Assembly (NCBI RefSeq): GCF_902499175.1
Contig: NZ_CABVQC010000009.1
Span: 62,001 to 126,000, forward strand
From: Burkholderia aenigmatica
Lineage (GTDB): Bacteria > Pseudomonadota > Gammaproteobacteria > Burkholderiales > Burkholderiaceae
Direction: 5' to 3'
Length of the DNA: 64,000 nucleotides
Below the pieces are notes generated by a model. It saw only the letters and a program-made list of their open reading frames with translations. It was not told where the DNA came from and made no database searches. Positions 17,664 to 26,895 of this stretch are shown piece after piece. The stretch's first letter is position 1, and each line of letters begins with the position of its first letter. The translations under genes were made by a program, and so were the position numbers.

Positions 17664-19010
17664 TCACACGGATTCGGACGGCTGTGGCGCCTCGGCCCGC
17701 ATCTCCGCGTCGCGGAACACGACGCTGACGAGCAGGCCGCCCGCGGCCGCGTCGCCGAGCGACACCGTCGCGCCCTGCTGAGCGGCCACGCGCTTGACGA
17801 TCGCGAGCCCGAGCCCGCTGCCCGACACGTCGGTGCGCGCTCGCGCGGAGCTGTCGCGATAGAAGCGGTCGAACACGCGCTCGCGCTCGTCGGCCGGAAT
17901 GCCGGGCCCGCTGTCGCCGATCTGCACGCATGCGCGGCCGGCCGCGTCGCGGGTCAGCGACACGTCGATGCGGCCGCCGTCCGGCGTGTACTTCACCGCG
18001 TTGTCGAGCAGGTTGCCGAACATCACGCGCAGCGCGCCGACGTCCGCGACGACGCTCGCCGCGCGCGTTTCCTCGAAGCCGAGATCGATGTCGCGCCGCT
18101 GCGCGAGCGGCGCAAGCGCGGCCACGCATTCGGCGAGCAGCCCCTGCAGGTCGACCGGCTCACGCATCGTCGCGCCATCCGGCTCGGCGCGTGCGAGCGC
18201 AAGCAGCTGCTCCGTGAGACGCGTCGCACGCGATACGCCATCCTGGAGATCCGCGACCGCCTCGCGGCGCGATGCATCGTCCTTCGCACGGGCGACGAGC
18301 TGCGCCTGGATCTGCACCGCCGCGAGCGGCGTGCGCAGTTCGTGCGCGGCGTCGGCCACGAAGGCCTTCTGCGTGTCGAGCGCGGCCGACAGCCGCGCGA
18401 GCAGCCCGTTCAGCGCCCGTACGAGCGGCTGCACCTCGAGCGGCAGGCGCGCATCGGGCAGCGGATCGAGCGCTTCCGGCCGGCGTGCCTCGACGGCGCG
18501 CGTCACGCGGCCAAGCGGCGCGAGCCCGCGCCCGACGATCACCCACACGGCCGCGCCGAGGAACGGCAGCAGCACGATCAGCGGCCACAGCGTGCGCAGC
18601 GCGACGTTCGCCGCGAGCCGGTTGCGCACCGACAGCGGCTGCGCGAGCTGCACGACGTTGTCGCCGACGATCGCACCGTACACGCGCCATTCGCCGCGGT
18701 CGGTGCGCTCGGTCGAGAAGCCGAGCTCCGCGCGCGGCGCGATCGGCGCACGCGGATGCGAGAAGTACATCAGCACGCCGTTGCGGTTCCAGATCTGGAT
18801 CACGATGCCTTCGTCGCCGTTGGTGCGCGAGCCGAACACCTGCGAGAACGGCTCGGACGGCAAGGCCGCGGCGATTTCCTGCAACTGGTAGTCGAACAGC
18901 TCGTTCGCCTCGGCGAGCGCCTGCCGGTAGATGAGCCAGCCCGCGATACCCACGCCCGCGACGACGATCGCGAGCAGCCAGATCAGCAATTGATGACGAA
19001 TCGACCTCAC
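17664..19010 (-). CDS. Sensor histidine kinase (two-component, QseC/PmrB-like)
   Basis: The 448-residue inner-membrane kinase has TM1 (LLIWLLAIVVAGVGIAGWLIY, 8-28), a periplasmic sensor of about 110 residues, and TM2 (LWPLIVLLPFLGAAVWVIVG, 141-160). A HAMP-like linker is followed by the phospho-acceptor His223 in ADAAHELRTPLAAVQ. The HATPase domain shows an N-box (FGNLLDNAVKYTPDGG), G1 (GDSGPGIP) and G2 (GSGLGLAIVKRV). Translation starts at a GTG only 3 bp after the response-regulator stop, indicating tight coupling. The partner is the 19014-19676 regulator, and the mucD protease follows downstream. The stimulus is unknown; envelope stress is inferred from context. Confidence 0.93.
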   Translation of the reverse strand: MRSIRHQLLIWLLAIVVAGVGIAGWLIYRQALAEANELFDYQLQEIAAALPSEPFSQVFGSRTNGDEGIVIQIWNRNGVLMYFSHPRAPIAPRAELGFSTERTDRGEWRVYGAIVGDNVVQLAQPLSVRNRLAANVALRTLWPLIVLLPFLGAAVWVIVGRGLAPLGRVTRAVEARRPEALDPLPDARLPLEVQPLVRALNGLLARLSAALDTQKAFVADAAHELRTPLAAVQIQAQLVARAKDDASRREAVADLQDGVSRATRLTEQLLALARAEPDGATMREPVDLQGLLAECVAALAPLAQRRDIDLGFEETRAASVVADVGALRVMFGNLLDNAVKYTPDGGRIDVSLTRDAAGRACVQIGDSGPGIPADERERVFDRFYRDSSARARTDVSGSGLGLAIVKRVAAQQGATVSLGDAAAGGLLVSVVFRDAEMRAEAPQPSESV

Positions 19011-19013
19011 GCG

Positions 19014-19676
19014 TCAGCTTTCCTTGACGACCATGTAGCCGAGCCCGCGCACGTTGCGGATCAGGTCCGAGCCGAGCTTCTTGCGCAGCGCGTGGATGTA
19101 GACCTCGACCGTGTTGCTGCCAATCTCCTCGCCCCAGCCGTACATCTTCTCCTCGAGCTGGCTCTTCGACAGCACCGCGCCGGGCCGTGCGAGCAGCGCT
19201 TCGAGCAGCGCGAACTCGCGCGCGGACAGCGCGACGGGCACGCCGTCGAGCGTCACCTGGTGCGAAGCGGGATCGAGCGTCAGCGCGCCGTGGCGGATCA
19301 GCGATTCGCTGCGCCCGGCCTGGCGGCGGATCAGCGCGCGCATCCGCGCGCCCAGTTCATCGAGGTCGAACGGCTTGACGAGGTAATCGTCGGCGCCCGC
19401 GTCGAGCCCTTTCACGCGATCGGCCACCGCGTCGCGCGCGGTGACGATCAGCACCGGCAGCGCCAGCCCGCGCGCGCGCAGCGTGCGCAGCACATCGATG
19501 CCGTCGCGCTTCGGCAAGCCGAGATCGAGCAGCAGCAGGTCGTACGTCTCGCCGCCGAGCGCCGTCAGCGCGGCGTCGCCGTCCTGCACCCAGTCGACCG
19601 CAAAGCCGTCCGAGCGCAGCGCCTTGCGCACGCCTTCGGCAATCATTCGATCATCTTCGACAAGCAGAATCCGCAT
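19014..19676 (-). CDS. OmpR/PhoB-family response regulator
   Basis: The 220-residue protein has a receiver domain (1-115) with the acidic pocket EDD at 7-9, phospho-acceptor Asp51 in LLLLDLGLP and the conserved Lys in DDYLVKPFDLDE. A winged-helix DNA-binding domain follows, with EVYIHALRKKLG and VRGLGYMV near the C-terminus. ATG 19676 gives the canonical MRILLVEDD opening; an ATG 12 bp upstream is possible. It is the first gene of the RR-HK-mucD operon. The divergent dacB gene begins 186 bp away, so this spacer carries both promoters, although I cannot place them with confidence. Confidence 0.94.
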   Translation of the reverse strand: MRILLVEDDRMIAEGVRKALRSDGFAVDWVQDGDAALTALGGETYDLLLLDLGLPKRDGIDVLRTLRARGLALPVLIVTARDAVADRVKGLDAGADDYLVKPFDLDELGARMRALIRRQAGRSESLIRHGALTLDPASHQVTLDGVPVALSAREFALLEALLARPGAVLSKSQLEEKMYGWGEEIGSNTVEVYIHALRKKLGSDLIRNVRGLGYMVVKES

Positions 19677-19862
19677 CGGGACAGGCATCCATCGGGCGAG
19701 TGAAACACGGCGACCATTGTAGCGCCGCGAATCGCGTGCGCGGCACGGTGCAATGCAACAGAAAGGCGGATTGCAAGGGGCCTGTCCGGACTTGTCTCTA
19801 CAATGTGCGCTTTGGCGCCGCGCGCGCCCTGCCCGAACGTCGTGCTTCTCCCGTATTCGCCC

Positions 19863-21395
19863 ATGCCGATTTCCGATCTGTCCACCCGGTTCGCCCCCCG
19901 CGCCCGCGTCTGCCTGCGGGCCGCCGCCGTCGTCGCCACCTGCACGGCCCTCGCGTTCGCGCCGTCCGCGCAGGCCCGCAAGAAATCCCACAAGGAAGCG
20001 CGCAAGACCCCGGTCGTGTCGCCCGCCGCGCGTGCGGCCGGCCTGCCGGCGTCCGTGCTCGTCGCGCTGCAGCGCGCGAAGGTGCCGGCGTCGGCGATGA
20101 GCGTCGTCGTCGAGCGCGTCGGCGATCCGGAGCCGCTGATCGCGTGGAACGCGAGCCGGCCGATGATGCCCGCCTCGACGATGAAGCTCGTGACGACCTT
20201 CTCGGGCCTGTCGATCCTCGGCCCCGACTACCGCTGGCGCACGACCGCCTACACGGACGGCACGATCGACCCTGACGGCACGCTGCAGGGCAACCTGTAC
20301 ATCAAGGGCACCGGCGATCCGAAGCTCGTGCCCGAAGAGCTGATCGACCTCGTCGACAAGCTCCGCAAGGCCGGCGTCAAGCGCGTGGCCGGCGGCCTCG
20401 TGCTCGACAAGAGCTACTTCGCGGCGTCGACGCGCGATCTCCCTTCGTTCGACGACGACGCAAGCGCGCCGTACAACGTCGGCCCCGATCCGTTGCTGTA
20501 CGCATTCAAGGCCATATCGTTCACCGTCACGCCGGGCGACGACGGCAAGGTGGCCGTCGACGTGCTGCCGCCACTCGCCGACCTGTCGATCGACAACCAG
20601 CTGGTCGAAGGCTCGGGCTCGTGCAGCGCGGCCGCCGCGGCCGCGCGCCCGACGCTGACGGCTGGCAGCGGGATCATGACCGCCTCGTTCGCCGGCGACT
20701 ATCCGCTGCGCTGCGGCGCGCACACGACCAACCTCGCGATCCTCGATCACACGACGTTCTTCGCGCGCGGCTTCCTTGCGCTGTGGCAGCAGGACGGCGG
20801 CACGATCGCCGGGCCGGTGAGCGAAGGCAAGGTGCCGACCACCGCGCGGCCCCTCGCCGTGCATCACAGCCCGGTGCTCGGCAGCATCGTCTACGACATC
20901 AACAAGTTCAGCAACAACGTGATGGCGCGCAACCTGTTCCTGACGATCGGCGCGGTCAGCGGCAAGCCGCCCGCGACGCCCGAACAGTCGAGCCGCGTGA
21001 TCCAGGCGTTCCTGCAGAAGAACGGCATCGCGATGCCTGACCTCTTGCTCGAAAACGGCTCGGGCCTGTCGCGCGAAGAGCACATGAGCGCGCTGTCGCT
21101 CGCCGCACTGCTGCAGGCCGCGAACGCAAGCCCTGTTGCGCAGACCTTCATCGATTCGCTGCCGATCGCGGGCATCGACGGCACGATGAAGAACCGCCTC
21201 ACCAACGCCGGCGTGCTCGGCAACGCGCACATCAAGACCGGCACGCTGCGCGACGTGCGCGCGATCGCCGGCTACGTCGCCGGCGCCGACGGCCAGAGCT
21301 ACATCGTCGTCAGCTTCATCAACAACGATCACGCGGAAGCCGCGCGCGCCGCGCACGACACGCTGCTCGAGTGGATCTACGCGGGCGCGCACTGA
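19863..21395 (+). CDS. dacB: D-alanyl-D-alanine carboxypeptidase/endopeptidase (PBP4 type)
   Basis: The 510-residue exported protein belongs to the peptidase S13 (DacB/PBP4) family that trims and opens peptidoglycan cross-links. A signal peptide (CLRAAAVVATCTALAFAPSAQA, about 17-38) leads into the catalytic domain. The penicillin-binding motifs are SxxK at Ser105-Lys108 (PASTMKL), SxN as SNN in NKFSNNVMARN and KTG in HIKTGTLRDV. The interposed domain between SxxK and SxN is present, as the 510-residue length shows. ATG 19863 was chosen over the in-frame 19803 start because the extra residues do not improve the signal peptide. It faces the RR-HK-mucD operon across a short divergent spacer. Confidence 0.93.
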   Translation: MPISDLSTRFAPRARVCLRAAAVVATCTALAFAPSAQARKKSHKEARKTPVVSPAARAAGLPASVLVALQRAKVPASAMSVVVERVGDPEPLIAWNASRPMMPASTMKLVTTFSGLSILGPDYRWRTTAYTDGTIDPDGTLQGNLYIKGTGDPKLVPEELIDLVDKLRKAGVKRVAGGLVLDKSYFAASTRDLPSFDDDASAPYNVGPDPLLYAFKAISFTVTPGDDGKVAVDVLPPLADLSIDNQLVEGSGSCSAAAAAARPTLTAGSGIMTASFAGDYPLRCGAHTTNLAILDHTTFFARGFLALWQQDGGTIAGPVSEGKVPTTARPLAVHHSPVLGSIVYDINKFSNNVMARNLFLTIGAVSGKPPATPEQSSRVIQAFLQKNGIAMPDLLLENGSGLSREEHMSALSLAALLQAANASPVAQTFIDSLPIAGIDGTMKNRLTNAGVLGNAHIKTGTLRDVRAIAGYVAGADGQSYIVVSFINNDHAEAARAAHDTLLEWIYAGAH

Positions 21396-21792
21396 CGTTT
21401 CAGCGCGCAGCGACACGATGCGGCGGCGCCGGCGGCCCGCTCGCGCCGACCTGCGCCGGCCACGGGGCGGCACCGCGCAGCGGGTCGCCCCTGCAGGCGG
21501 GCGGCACGGCCTGCCGGGGCCGCCGCACACGGAATTCCGCTCTCCCCGGTTTGAAACGGTAGCCGCCACCGGTGCGCAACGCACCGCACGCCAACCGCGC
21601 CCACAAAACAGGGCCGCACCGCCCGGCCCCGCGCCGCGCGGTTTCCGTAGAAACCCTGTCCTCAGAGGGAACCCTCTACGCTCCCCCCTCGCCTAGCGCG
21701 TGGCGATTGCGTAGGCTGTTGGCCTGACTGATATCTACAACGGGCCACACGCCCGGCCTCACGGCTTGCAGGGGAAAGAAGGAGACACGCCC
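21396..21792. other. 397-bp gap without a recognised gene
   Basis: The gap between dacB and the sterol-desaturase-like gene is GC-rich in its first half and contains short AGGG/CCCT inverted segments near 21645-21685. TTGCGT (21707-21712) with GATATC 17 bp further on is only a weak promoter candidate for the downstream gene. I see no convincing ORF, RNA gene or terminator with a U-tract here. Confidence 0.5.
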
Positions 21793-22707
21793 ATGCGATT
21801 CGACGTCGAATTGCTTCTGCTCGCGCTGGCGCCCGTCTTCCTGCTCTGCATCGCGTGGGAGGCCTGGCACCTCGCCCGCACTCGTGCGCAGGACCATGTC
21901 TATGCGTGGCGCGACACGCTGTGCAACGCAGCGCTCGCGCTGATGCACCAGGGCGCCGACAAGCTCGCATGGCTGTTCGTGATCCCCGTTTATGCGTACT
22001 GCTACCGGCACTATCGGCTGGTCACGTGGCACGACGGCTGGCTGTCATTCGCAGTGCTGTTCGTCGCGCAGGATTTCCTCTACTACGTGTTTCATCGCGC
22101 GAGCCATCGCGTGCGCTGGCTGTGGGCCGCGCACGTCGTGCACCACTCGTCGGAGCGAATGAATTTCTCGACCGCGTTCCGCCAGAGCCTGATGTACCCG
22201 GTCGCGGGGATGTGGGTGTTCTGGCTGCCGCTCGCGTTCGCCGGCTTTCCGCCGCAACAGGTCGTCGGCATCGTGCTGATCAACCTCGCGTTCCAGTTCT
22301 TCGTGCACACGCAGGCGATCGGCAAGCTCGGCTGGCTCGAATACGTGCTGAACACGCCGTCGATCCACCGCGCGCATCATGCGCGCAATCCGCGCTACAT
22401 CGACCGCAATTACGCAGGCGTCCTTGTGATCTGGGATCGCCTGTTCGGCAGCTATGTCGAGGAAACGCCCGACGATCCGCCGCAGTACGGGATCGTCGAA
22501 CGGCTCGGCTCGAACAACCCGCTCGTCGCGACGTTCCACGAGTGGGTATCGATGGCCGGCGACGCGTTGCGCGTCGACGGCTGGCGCAACAAGCTGCGCG
22601 CGATTTTCGGCCCGCCTGAATGGGCGAGCGCTTATCATGCGCAGATTGCCGAGGCCGCGAACCCCGATCCGCGCACCGTGCCGCTTGCGGCTGCGCGCGA
22701 CCAATAA
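21793..22707 (+). CDS. Sterol desaturase / fatty-acid hydroxylase family di-iron membrane enzyme
   Basis: The 304-residue protein is a membrane-bound di-iron oxygenase of the fatty-acid-hydroxylase superfamily. The eight-histidine pattern is visible in three clusters: HRASHR near residue 101, HVVHHSSER shortly after, and HRAHHARN near residue 192. Hydrophobic helices occur at the N-terminus (ELLLLALAPVFLLCIAWE) and in the middle. Members hydroxylate or desaturate lipids; in bacteria the substrate is often an alkyl lipid or carotenoid and cannot be predicted here. ATG 21793, within MRFDVELLLLALAP, was preferred over 21766 because of the GGAG at 21781. The GDSL lipoprotein gene follows after 95 bp. 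Confidence 0.87.
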   Translation: MRFDVELLLLALAPVFLLCIAWEAWHLARTRAQDHVYAWRDTLCNAALALMHQGADKLAWLFVIPVYAYCYRHYRLVTWHDGWLSFAVLFVAQDFLYYVFHRASHRVRWLWAAHVVHHSSERMNFSTAFRQSLMYPVAGMWVFWLPLAFAGFPPQQVVGIVLINLAFQFFVHTQAIGKLGWLEYVLNTPSIHRAHHARNPRYIDRNYAGVLVIWDRLFGSYVEETPDDPPQYGIVERLGSNNPLVATFHEWVSMAGDALRVDGWRNKLRAIFGPPEWASAYHAQIAEAANPDPRTVPLAAARDQ

Positions 22708-22802
22708 ACCGTTTCAGCCAACGGCCGCCGTGCAGCCCGGAACCGAGCAGGCACACGGCAGATGAGAAACACATCAGGCCATATCTACGAGGAGATCGAA
22801 CG

Positions 22803-23930
22803 ATGCAGACACAACAACACGCACCTACCCGCACCCGGCAACGCATGCTGCGCACCGCGCAAGTCGCGATCGCCGGCGCCGCGCTCGCGCTGCTCGCCGC
22901 GTGCGGTGGCGGCGGTGACGACAACAACAGCGCGTCGAACACGCCGCCGTCGGGCGTGAAAATGCAGATCGTGTCGTTCGGTGACAGCCTGTCCGACGCC
23001 GGCACCTACTCGCAGATCAAGCTCGGCTTCGGCGGCGGCCGCTTCACGACGAACCCCGGCCAGGTGTGGACGCAGGACGTCGCGCAGTATTACGGCGACA
23101 CGCTGCAGCCGGCCAACCAGGGCGGTTTCGGCGTGCCGCTGCAGGCCACCGGCGGCCTCGGCTACGCTCAGGGCGGCGCACGCGTGACGCAGCAGCCGGG
23201 CCTCGGCCACGCGGACGCGAGCGTGCCGAACGCGGACTACGCACAGGCGACCACGATGCCGATCGCCGACCAGGTCAAGCAATACGTGTCGCAGCACGGC
23301 AGCTTCAACGCCGGCCAGATCGTACTGCTCAACGGCGGCGCGAACGACATCTTCTATCAGGTCGCGGCGCTGCAGGCGGGCGCGATCACGCCGACGCAAC
23401 TGCAGCAGAACATCGGGCTGGCCGCGCAGCAGCTTGCCGGCATCGTCCAGCAGATCGTCGCCGCCGGCGCGACCCACGTGTTCGTGTCGAACGTGCCGGA
23501 CATCGGCGGCACGCCGCTCGCGCTGCAAGGCGGCACGCAGACGACCCTCACGCAACTGTCGATGCTGTTCAACGGCACGCTCGCCGCGACGCTGCAGGCG
23601 CTCAAGGTCGATACGACCAAGTTTGTGCTGATGGACACGTTCACGTGGCAGGACGGCATCCTCGCGAACTACCAGGCGAACGGCTTCACCGTATCGAACA
23701 CCGATACCGGGTGCAACCTGAAGGCGATGGTCGCGGCAGCAACGCAATACGGCGTCGCGAACGCAACCGCATTCGGCTCGTCGCTGTTCTGCTCGCCGCA
23801 GACCTACACGGCCGCCAACGCGGACCAGACCTACATGTTCGCCGACACGGTCCACCCGACCACGCACCTGTACGCGCTGTTCGCGCAGTTCGTCCAGTCG
23901 AAGATCGCGGCGTCGGGCGTCGGCAAGTAA
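22803..23930 (+). CDS. GDSL/SGNH-family esterase lipoprotein
   Basis: The 375-residue protein is an exported lipoprotein: the signal peptide ends LALLAAC with acylated Cys34, followed by a flexible Gly/Asp/Asn linker. The SGNH hydrolase blocks are in order: block I VSFGDSLSDAG with nucleophile Ser62, block III NGGANDIFY, and block V DTVHPTTHLY with the catalytic Asp-His pair. Fold and spacing match phospholipase/esterase GDSL proteins, without an autotransporter barrel. Translation starts at ATG 22803 behind GAGGAG. A strong terminator follows. It is likely surface or periplasm anchored and hydrolyses lipids or acyl esters; the natural substrate is unknown. Confidence 0.88.
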   Translation: MQTQQHAPTRTRQRMLRTAQVAIAGAALALLAACGGGGDDNNSASNTPPSGVKMQIVSFGDSLSDAGTYSQIKLGFGGGRFTTNPGQVWTQDVAQYYGDTLQPANQGGFGVPLQATGGLGYAQGGARVTQQPGLGHADASVPNADYAQATTMPIADQVKQYVSQHGSFNAGQIVLLNGGANDIFYQVAALQAGAITPTQLQQNIGLAAQQLAGIVQQIVAAGATHVFVSNVPDIGGTPLALQGGTQTTLTQLSMLFNGTLAATLQALKVDTTKFVLMDTFTWQDGILANYQANGFTVSNTDTGCNLKAMVAAATQYGVANATAFGSSLFCSPQTYTAANADQTYMFADTVHPTTHLYALFAQFVQSKIAASGVGK

Positions 23931-23953
23931 GCCGCCGGCCACGCGCCCAAACG

Positions 23954-23989
23954 AAAACGCCCGACCGGTTCGCCGGTCGGGCGTTTTTT
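23954..23989 (+). terminator. Strong intrinsic terminator after the GDSL esterase gene
   Basis: Perfect 15-bp arms (AAAACGCCCGACCGG at 23954-23968 and its mirror at 23973-23987) flank a TTCG tetraloop and end in TTTTTT. It lies 23 bp beyond the stop and can also serve the convergent Sua5 gene. Confidence 0.95.
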
Positions 23990-24040
23990 CATGCGCGGGG
24001 CAATCGGCGCGGCGACGGTCGCATCAGCCGCGCCCCTTCG

Positions 24041-25069
24041 TCATTCGGTCGCTTCGAACGCCGCGGCCGCACGGCCGAGCCGGTCGTTGACCGCGATCCA
24101 TTCGACGGTCTCGGGCAGCTTCTCGACGAGAATCCGCGCGACCTGCGCGCGGTCGAGCGCACGCAGCATCCCGTACAGCTCACGCGCATACGCGGACGGA
24201 TCTTCCGGCGCCGCGACGAAATGCACGCCGTCGGCCTGCGCCCAGCGTCCCGCGCGCGATGCGCGTGCAACGAGCGCGACGCGTTCGCCGCCGGTCTGCG
24301 CGGCCGCGAGCAACGGCTCGAGCGCATCGAACGGCAGCAGCGCGAGCGGCGTGCGCGGCGCGTAATGCGCTTTCAGCGTGCCCGACGCACGCGGTGCGGT
24401 CGCATCGCTGCCGTCCGGCAGCCGCGGCGCGCGACCGAGCACGTCGGCGATCTGCTGCGGCGTCACGTGGCCCGGACGCAGCAGCGCCGGGAAGCCGCGC
24501 GACAGGTCGAGAATCGTCGACTCGATACCGACTTCCGATGCGCCGCCGTCGAGCACGTGCACGGTGTCGCCGAATTCGTCGCGCACGTGCTGCGCGGTGG
24601 TCGGGCTCACATGGCCGAACCGGTTCGCGGACGGCGCGGCCACGCCGCCATGTCCGCCGCGCCGCGCGCTGAACGCGGCCAGCAGCGCCTGCGCAACCGG
24701 ATGCGACGGGCAGCGCAGCCCGACCGAATCCTGCCCGCCGCTCACGGCGTCCGGAATGCGCGCATGGCGCTTCAGGATCAGCGTCAGCGGGCCCGGCCAG
24801 AACGCATCGATCAACGCCTGCGCGTCGGCCGGCAGCGCGTCGGCCCAGTAGCCGGGATCGCCGCCCGGCGGCAGGTGCACGATCACCGGATGGTTCGCGG
24901 GCCGCCCTTTCGCCGCATAGATGCGCGCGACGGCCTCGGGATTCGCCGCGTCGCCGCCGAGCCCGTAGACGGTTTCGGTCGGAAAGGCGACGAGCTGGCC
25001 CGCGTCGAGCAGCGCGGCGGCCGCGTCGATCTGCGCGGCCGTCACGGAGTTCGGGAGATCGATGGACAT
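24041..25069 (-). CDS. L-threonylcarbamoyladenylate synthase (Sua5/TsaC family, two-domain)
   Basis: The 342-residue protein makes threonylcarbamoyl-AMP from threonine, bicarbonate and ATP for t6A37 modification of ANN-decoding tRNAs. The YrdC domain (about 10-205) shows the typical VAFPTETVYGLGGDA, KGRPANHPVIVH and APSANRFGHVSPTTA motifs. A C-terminal Sua5 domain of about 130 residues follows, so it is the long Sua5 type rather than the short TsaC type. ATG 25069 lies 11 bp after the purK stop on the same strand, indicating an operon with purK. The much longer in-frame ORF extending to 26053 is a chance frame through purK. Confidence 0.93.
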   Translation of the reverse strand: MSIDLPNSVTAAQIDAAAALLDAGQLVAFPTETVYGLGGDAANPEAVARIYAAKGRPANHPVIVHLPPGGDPGYWADALPADAQALIDAFWPGPLTLILKRHARIPDAVSGGQDSVGLRCPSHPVAQALLAAFSARRGGHGGVAAPSANRFGHVSPTTAQHVRDEFGDTVHVLDGGASEVGIESTILDLSRGFPALLRPGHVTPQQIADVLGRAPRLPDGSDATAPRASGTLKAHYAPRTPLALLPFDALEPLLAAAQTGGERVALVARASRAGRWAQADGVHFVAAPEDPSAYARELYGMLRALDRAQVARILVEKLPETVEWIAVNDRLGRAAAAFEATE

Positions 25070-25080
25070 CGGCTGGCGCC

Positions 25081-26277
25081 TCAGTCGAGCGGCACGCGCA
25101 GCAGCTGCGCGCACGCGGTGGCCGCGGCAACGGCTTCGTCGCGCGTTTCGGCCGTGAAGTTCACATGGCCCATCTTGCGGCCGACGCGTGCGTCTTCCTT
25201 GCCGTACAGGTGCAGGTGCGCGGCCGGCATCGCCGCGACCGTGTCCCACGGCGGCGTGACGGCATCGGCCGCCGCACCGTTCGGGAACCACACGTCGCCG
25301 AGGATGTTCAGCATCGCGGCCGGCGAATGCTGGCGCGGGTTGCCGAGCGGCATGCGCGTCATCGCGCGCACCTGCTGCTCGAACTGGCTCGTGGCGCACG
25401 CGTCGACCGTGTAGTGGCCGGAGTTGTGCGGGCGCGGCGCCATTTCGTTCGCGACGAACGAGCCGTCTTCCAGCACGAAGAATTCGACGCACAGCACGCC
25501 GACGTAGCCGAGCGTATCGGCGATCCGCACGGCCGCCTGCTGCGCCTCTTCGACGCGCGCGGCATCGGCCGCCGGCGCCGGAACGACCGTCAGCGCGAGA
25601 ATGCCGTTGTGATGCACGTTCTGCGCGAGCGGGAACGCGGCCGAGCGGCCGTCCGCGCCGCGCGCGATCAGCGCCGACACTTCGTATTTCAGCGGCAGGC
25701 GCTTCTCGAGCACGCACGGCACGCCGTTCAGCGCCGCATGCGCGTCGCGCGCTTCCTGCGCGGTACTCACGCGCACCTGGCCCTTGCCGTCGTAGCCGAG
25801 GCGCGCCGTCTTCAGGATGCCCGGCAGCACCGCGTCGAGCGCGGCATCGTCGAGCGCGGCGAGCGCGGCCGACGATTCGATCACGACGTGCGGTGCAACG
25901 GGCACGCCCGACGCTTCGATGAAGCGCTTCTCCGCGATCCGGTCCTGCGCGACCGCGACGCAGCGGCCGGCCGGCGCGACGAAGGTCGTGCGCGCGAGGC
26001 AATCGAGGCTCGCGGCCGGCACGTTCTCGAACTCCGTCGAAACAGCCTCGCACAGGTCGGCCAGTTCGGCGAGCGCGGCTTCGTCGTCATACGCGGCGCG
26101 CAGGTGGCGGTCGGCGACCGCGCCGGCAGGGCTCGTCGGATCGGGATCGAGCACGGCGACGCGATAGCCCATCGACTGGGCGGCAAAGCAGAACATGCGG
26201 CCGAGCTGGCCACCGCCGACCATGCCCAGCCACGCGCCGGGCAGGATCGGGGAAACGGAATCAGGAGTTGCGGTCAT
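25081..26277 (-). CDS. purK: N5-carboxyaminoimidazole ribonucleotide synthase
   Basis: The 398-residue ATP-grasp enzyme converts AIR, bicarbonate and ATP to N5-CAIR in purine synthesis. The N-terminus [16 protein letters not shown] contains the Gly-rich nucleotide/AIR loop. [24 protein letters not shown] is the conserved PurK metal and AIR-binding region in the ATP-grasp domain, followed by [10 protein letters not shown]. Length is typical for proteobacterial PurK. It sits between purE (80 bp upstream on the same strand) and the Sua5-family gene (11 bp downstream), so purC-purE-purK-sua5 is probably one transcription unit. Confidence 0.97.
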   Translation of the reverse strand: MTATPDSVSPILPGAWLGMVGGGQLGRMFCFAAQSMGYRVAVLDPDPTSPAGAVADRHLRAAYDDEAALAELADLCEAVSTEFENVPAASLDCLARTTFVAPAGRCVAVAQDRIAEKRFIEASGVPVAPHVVIESSAALAALDDAALDAVLPGILKTARLGYDGKGQVRVSTAQEARDAHAALNGVPCVLEKRLPLKYEVSALIARGADGRSAAFPLAQNVHHNGILALTVVPAPAADAARVEEAQQAAVRIADTLGYVGVLCVEFFVLEDGSFVANEMAPRPHNSGHYTVDACATSQFEQQVRAMTRMPLGNPRQHSPAAMLNILGDVWFPNGAAADAVTPPWDTVAAMPAAHLHLYGKEDARVGRKMGHVNFTAETRDEAVAAATACAQLLRVPLD

Positions 26278-26357
26278 GTCAGTGGTCGGTCGCGGCGGGC
26301 GCTGCCCGCCGCAGTGGGGAGGTCAGGCAGCCACGACGCGCGGCCGCCGGTGCGCCG

Positions 26358-26879
26358 TCATTCCAGCGGCGGCAGCACCATCGCGTGCGCGGCTTCGTTC
26401 TGGCGCACGCGGAACGCGGCGAGCCGGTTCGCGAAATCGACCGAATTGCCGGACAGGATCGACACCGCGAACAGCGCGGCATTCGCGGCGCCGGCCTCGC
26501 CGATCGCGAACGTCGCGACCGGCACGCCTTTCGGCATCTGCACGATCGAGTGCAGCGAATCGACACCCTTCAGGTACTTGCTCGCGACCGGCACGCCGAG
26601 CACCGGCACCGTGGTTTTCGCGGCCAGCATGCCGGGCAGGTGCGCGGCGCCGCCGGCGCCCGCGATGATCGCGCGCAGCCCGCGCTCACGCGCTTTCTCC
26701 GCATAGTCGAACATCTCGTCGGGCATCCGGTGCGCGGACACGACCTTCGCTTCGTACGGCACGCCGAATTCCTGCAGGATGGCAACTGCATGCTTCATCA
26801 CGTCCCAGTCGGAACTCGAACCCATCAGCACGCCGACGAGCGGCGCGCTGTGCGTGTGGGCAGTCTGGACTTCACTCAT
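26358..26879 (-). CDS. purE: N5-carboxyaminoimidazole ribonucleotide mutase
   Basis: The 173-residue class I PurE converts N5-CAIR to CAIR. Signature elements are [14 protein letters not shown] (substrate loop), [11 protein letters not shown] (with the catalytic His) and [22 protein letters not shown] and [14 protein letters not shown] follow, as in octameric bacterial PurE. The length and a short extra N-terminus of about 12 residues are normal for the genus. It lies 16 bp after purC and 80 bp before purK on the minus strand. Confidence 0.97.
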   Translation of the reverse strand: MSEVQTAHTHSAPLVGVLMGSSSDWDVMKHAVAILQEFGVPYEAKVVSAHRMPDEMFDYAEKARERGLRAIIAGAGGAAHLPGMLAAKTTVPVLGVPVASKYLKGVDSLHSIVQMPKGVPVATFAIGEAGAANAALFAVSILSGNSVDFANRLAAFRVRQNEAAHAMVLPPLE

Positions 26880-26895
26880 GTGTTCTGTTCCCCGC

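Noticed and set aside
24041-26053. 670-codon ORF suggesting a PurK-Sua5 fusion
   Set aside because: The upstream part is a wrong frame through purK; both proteins have normal separate starts and stops.
26278-26357. 6S RNA near purK
   Set aside because: 6S RNA is sometimes linked to purine genes in proteobacteria, but this 80-bp gap is too short and lacks the 6S pattern; the 27787-28007 spacer also does not show the 6S ends.
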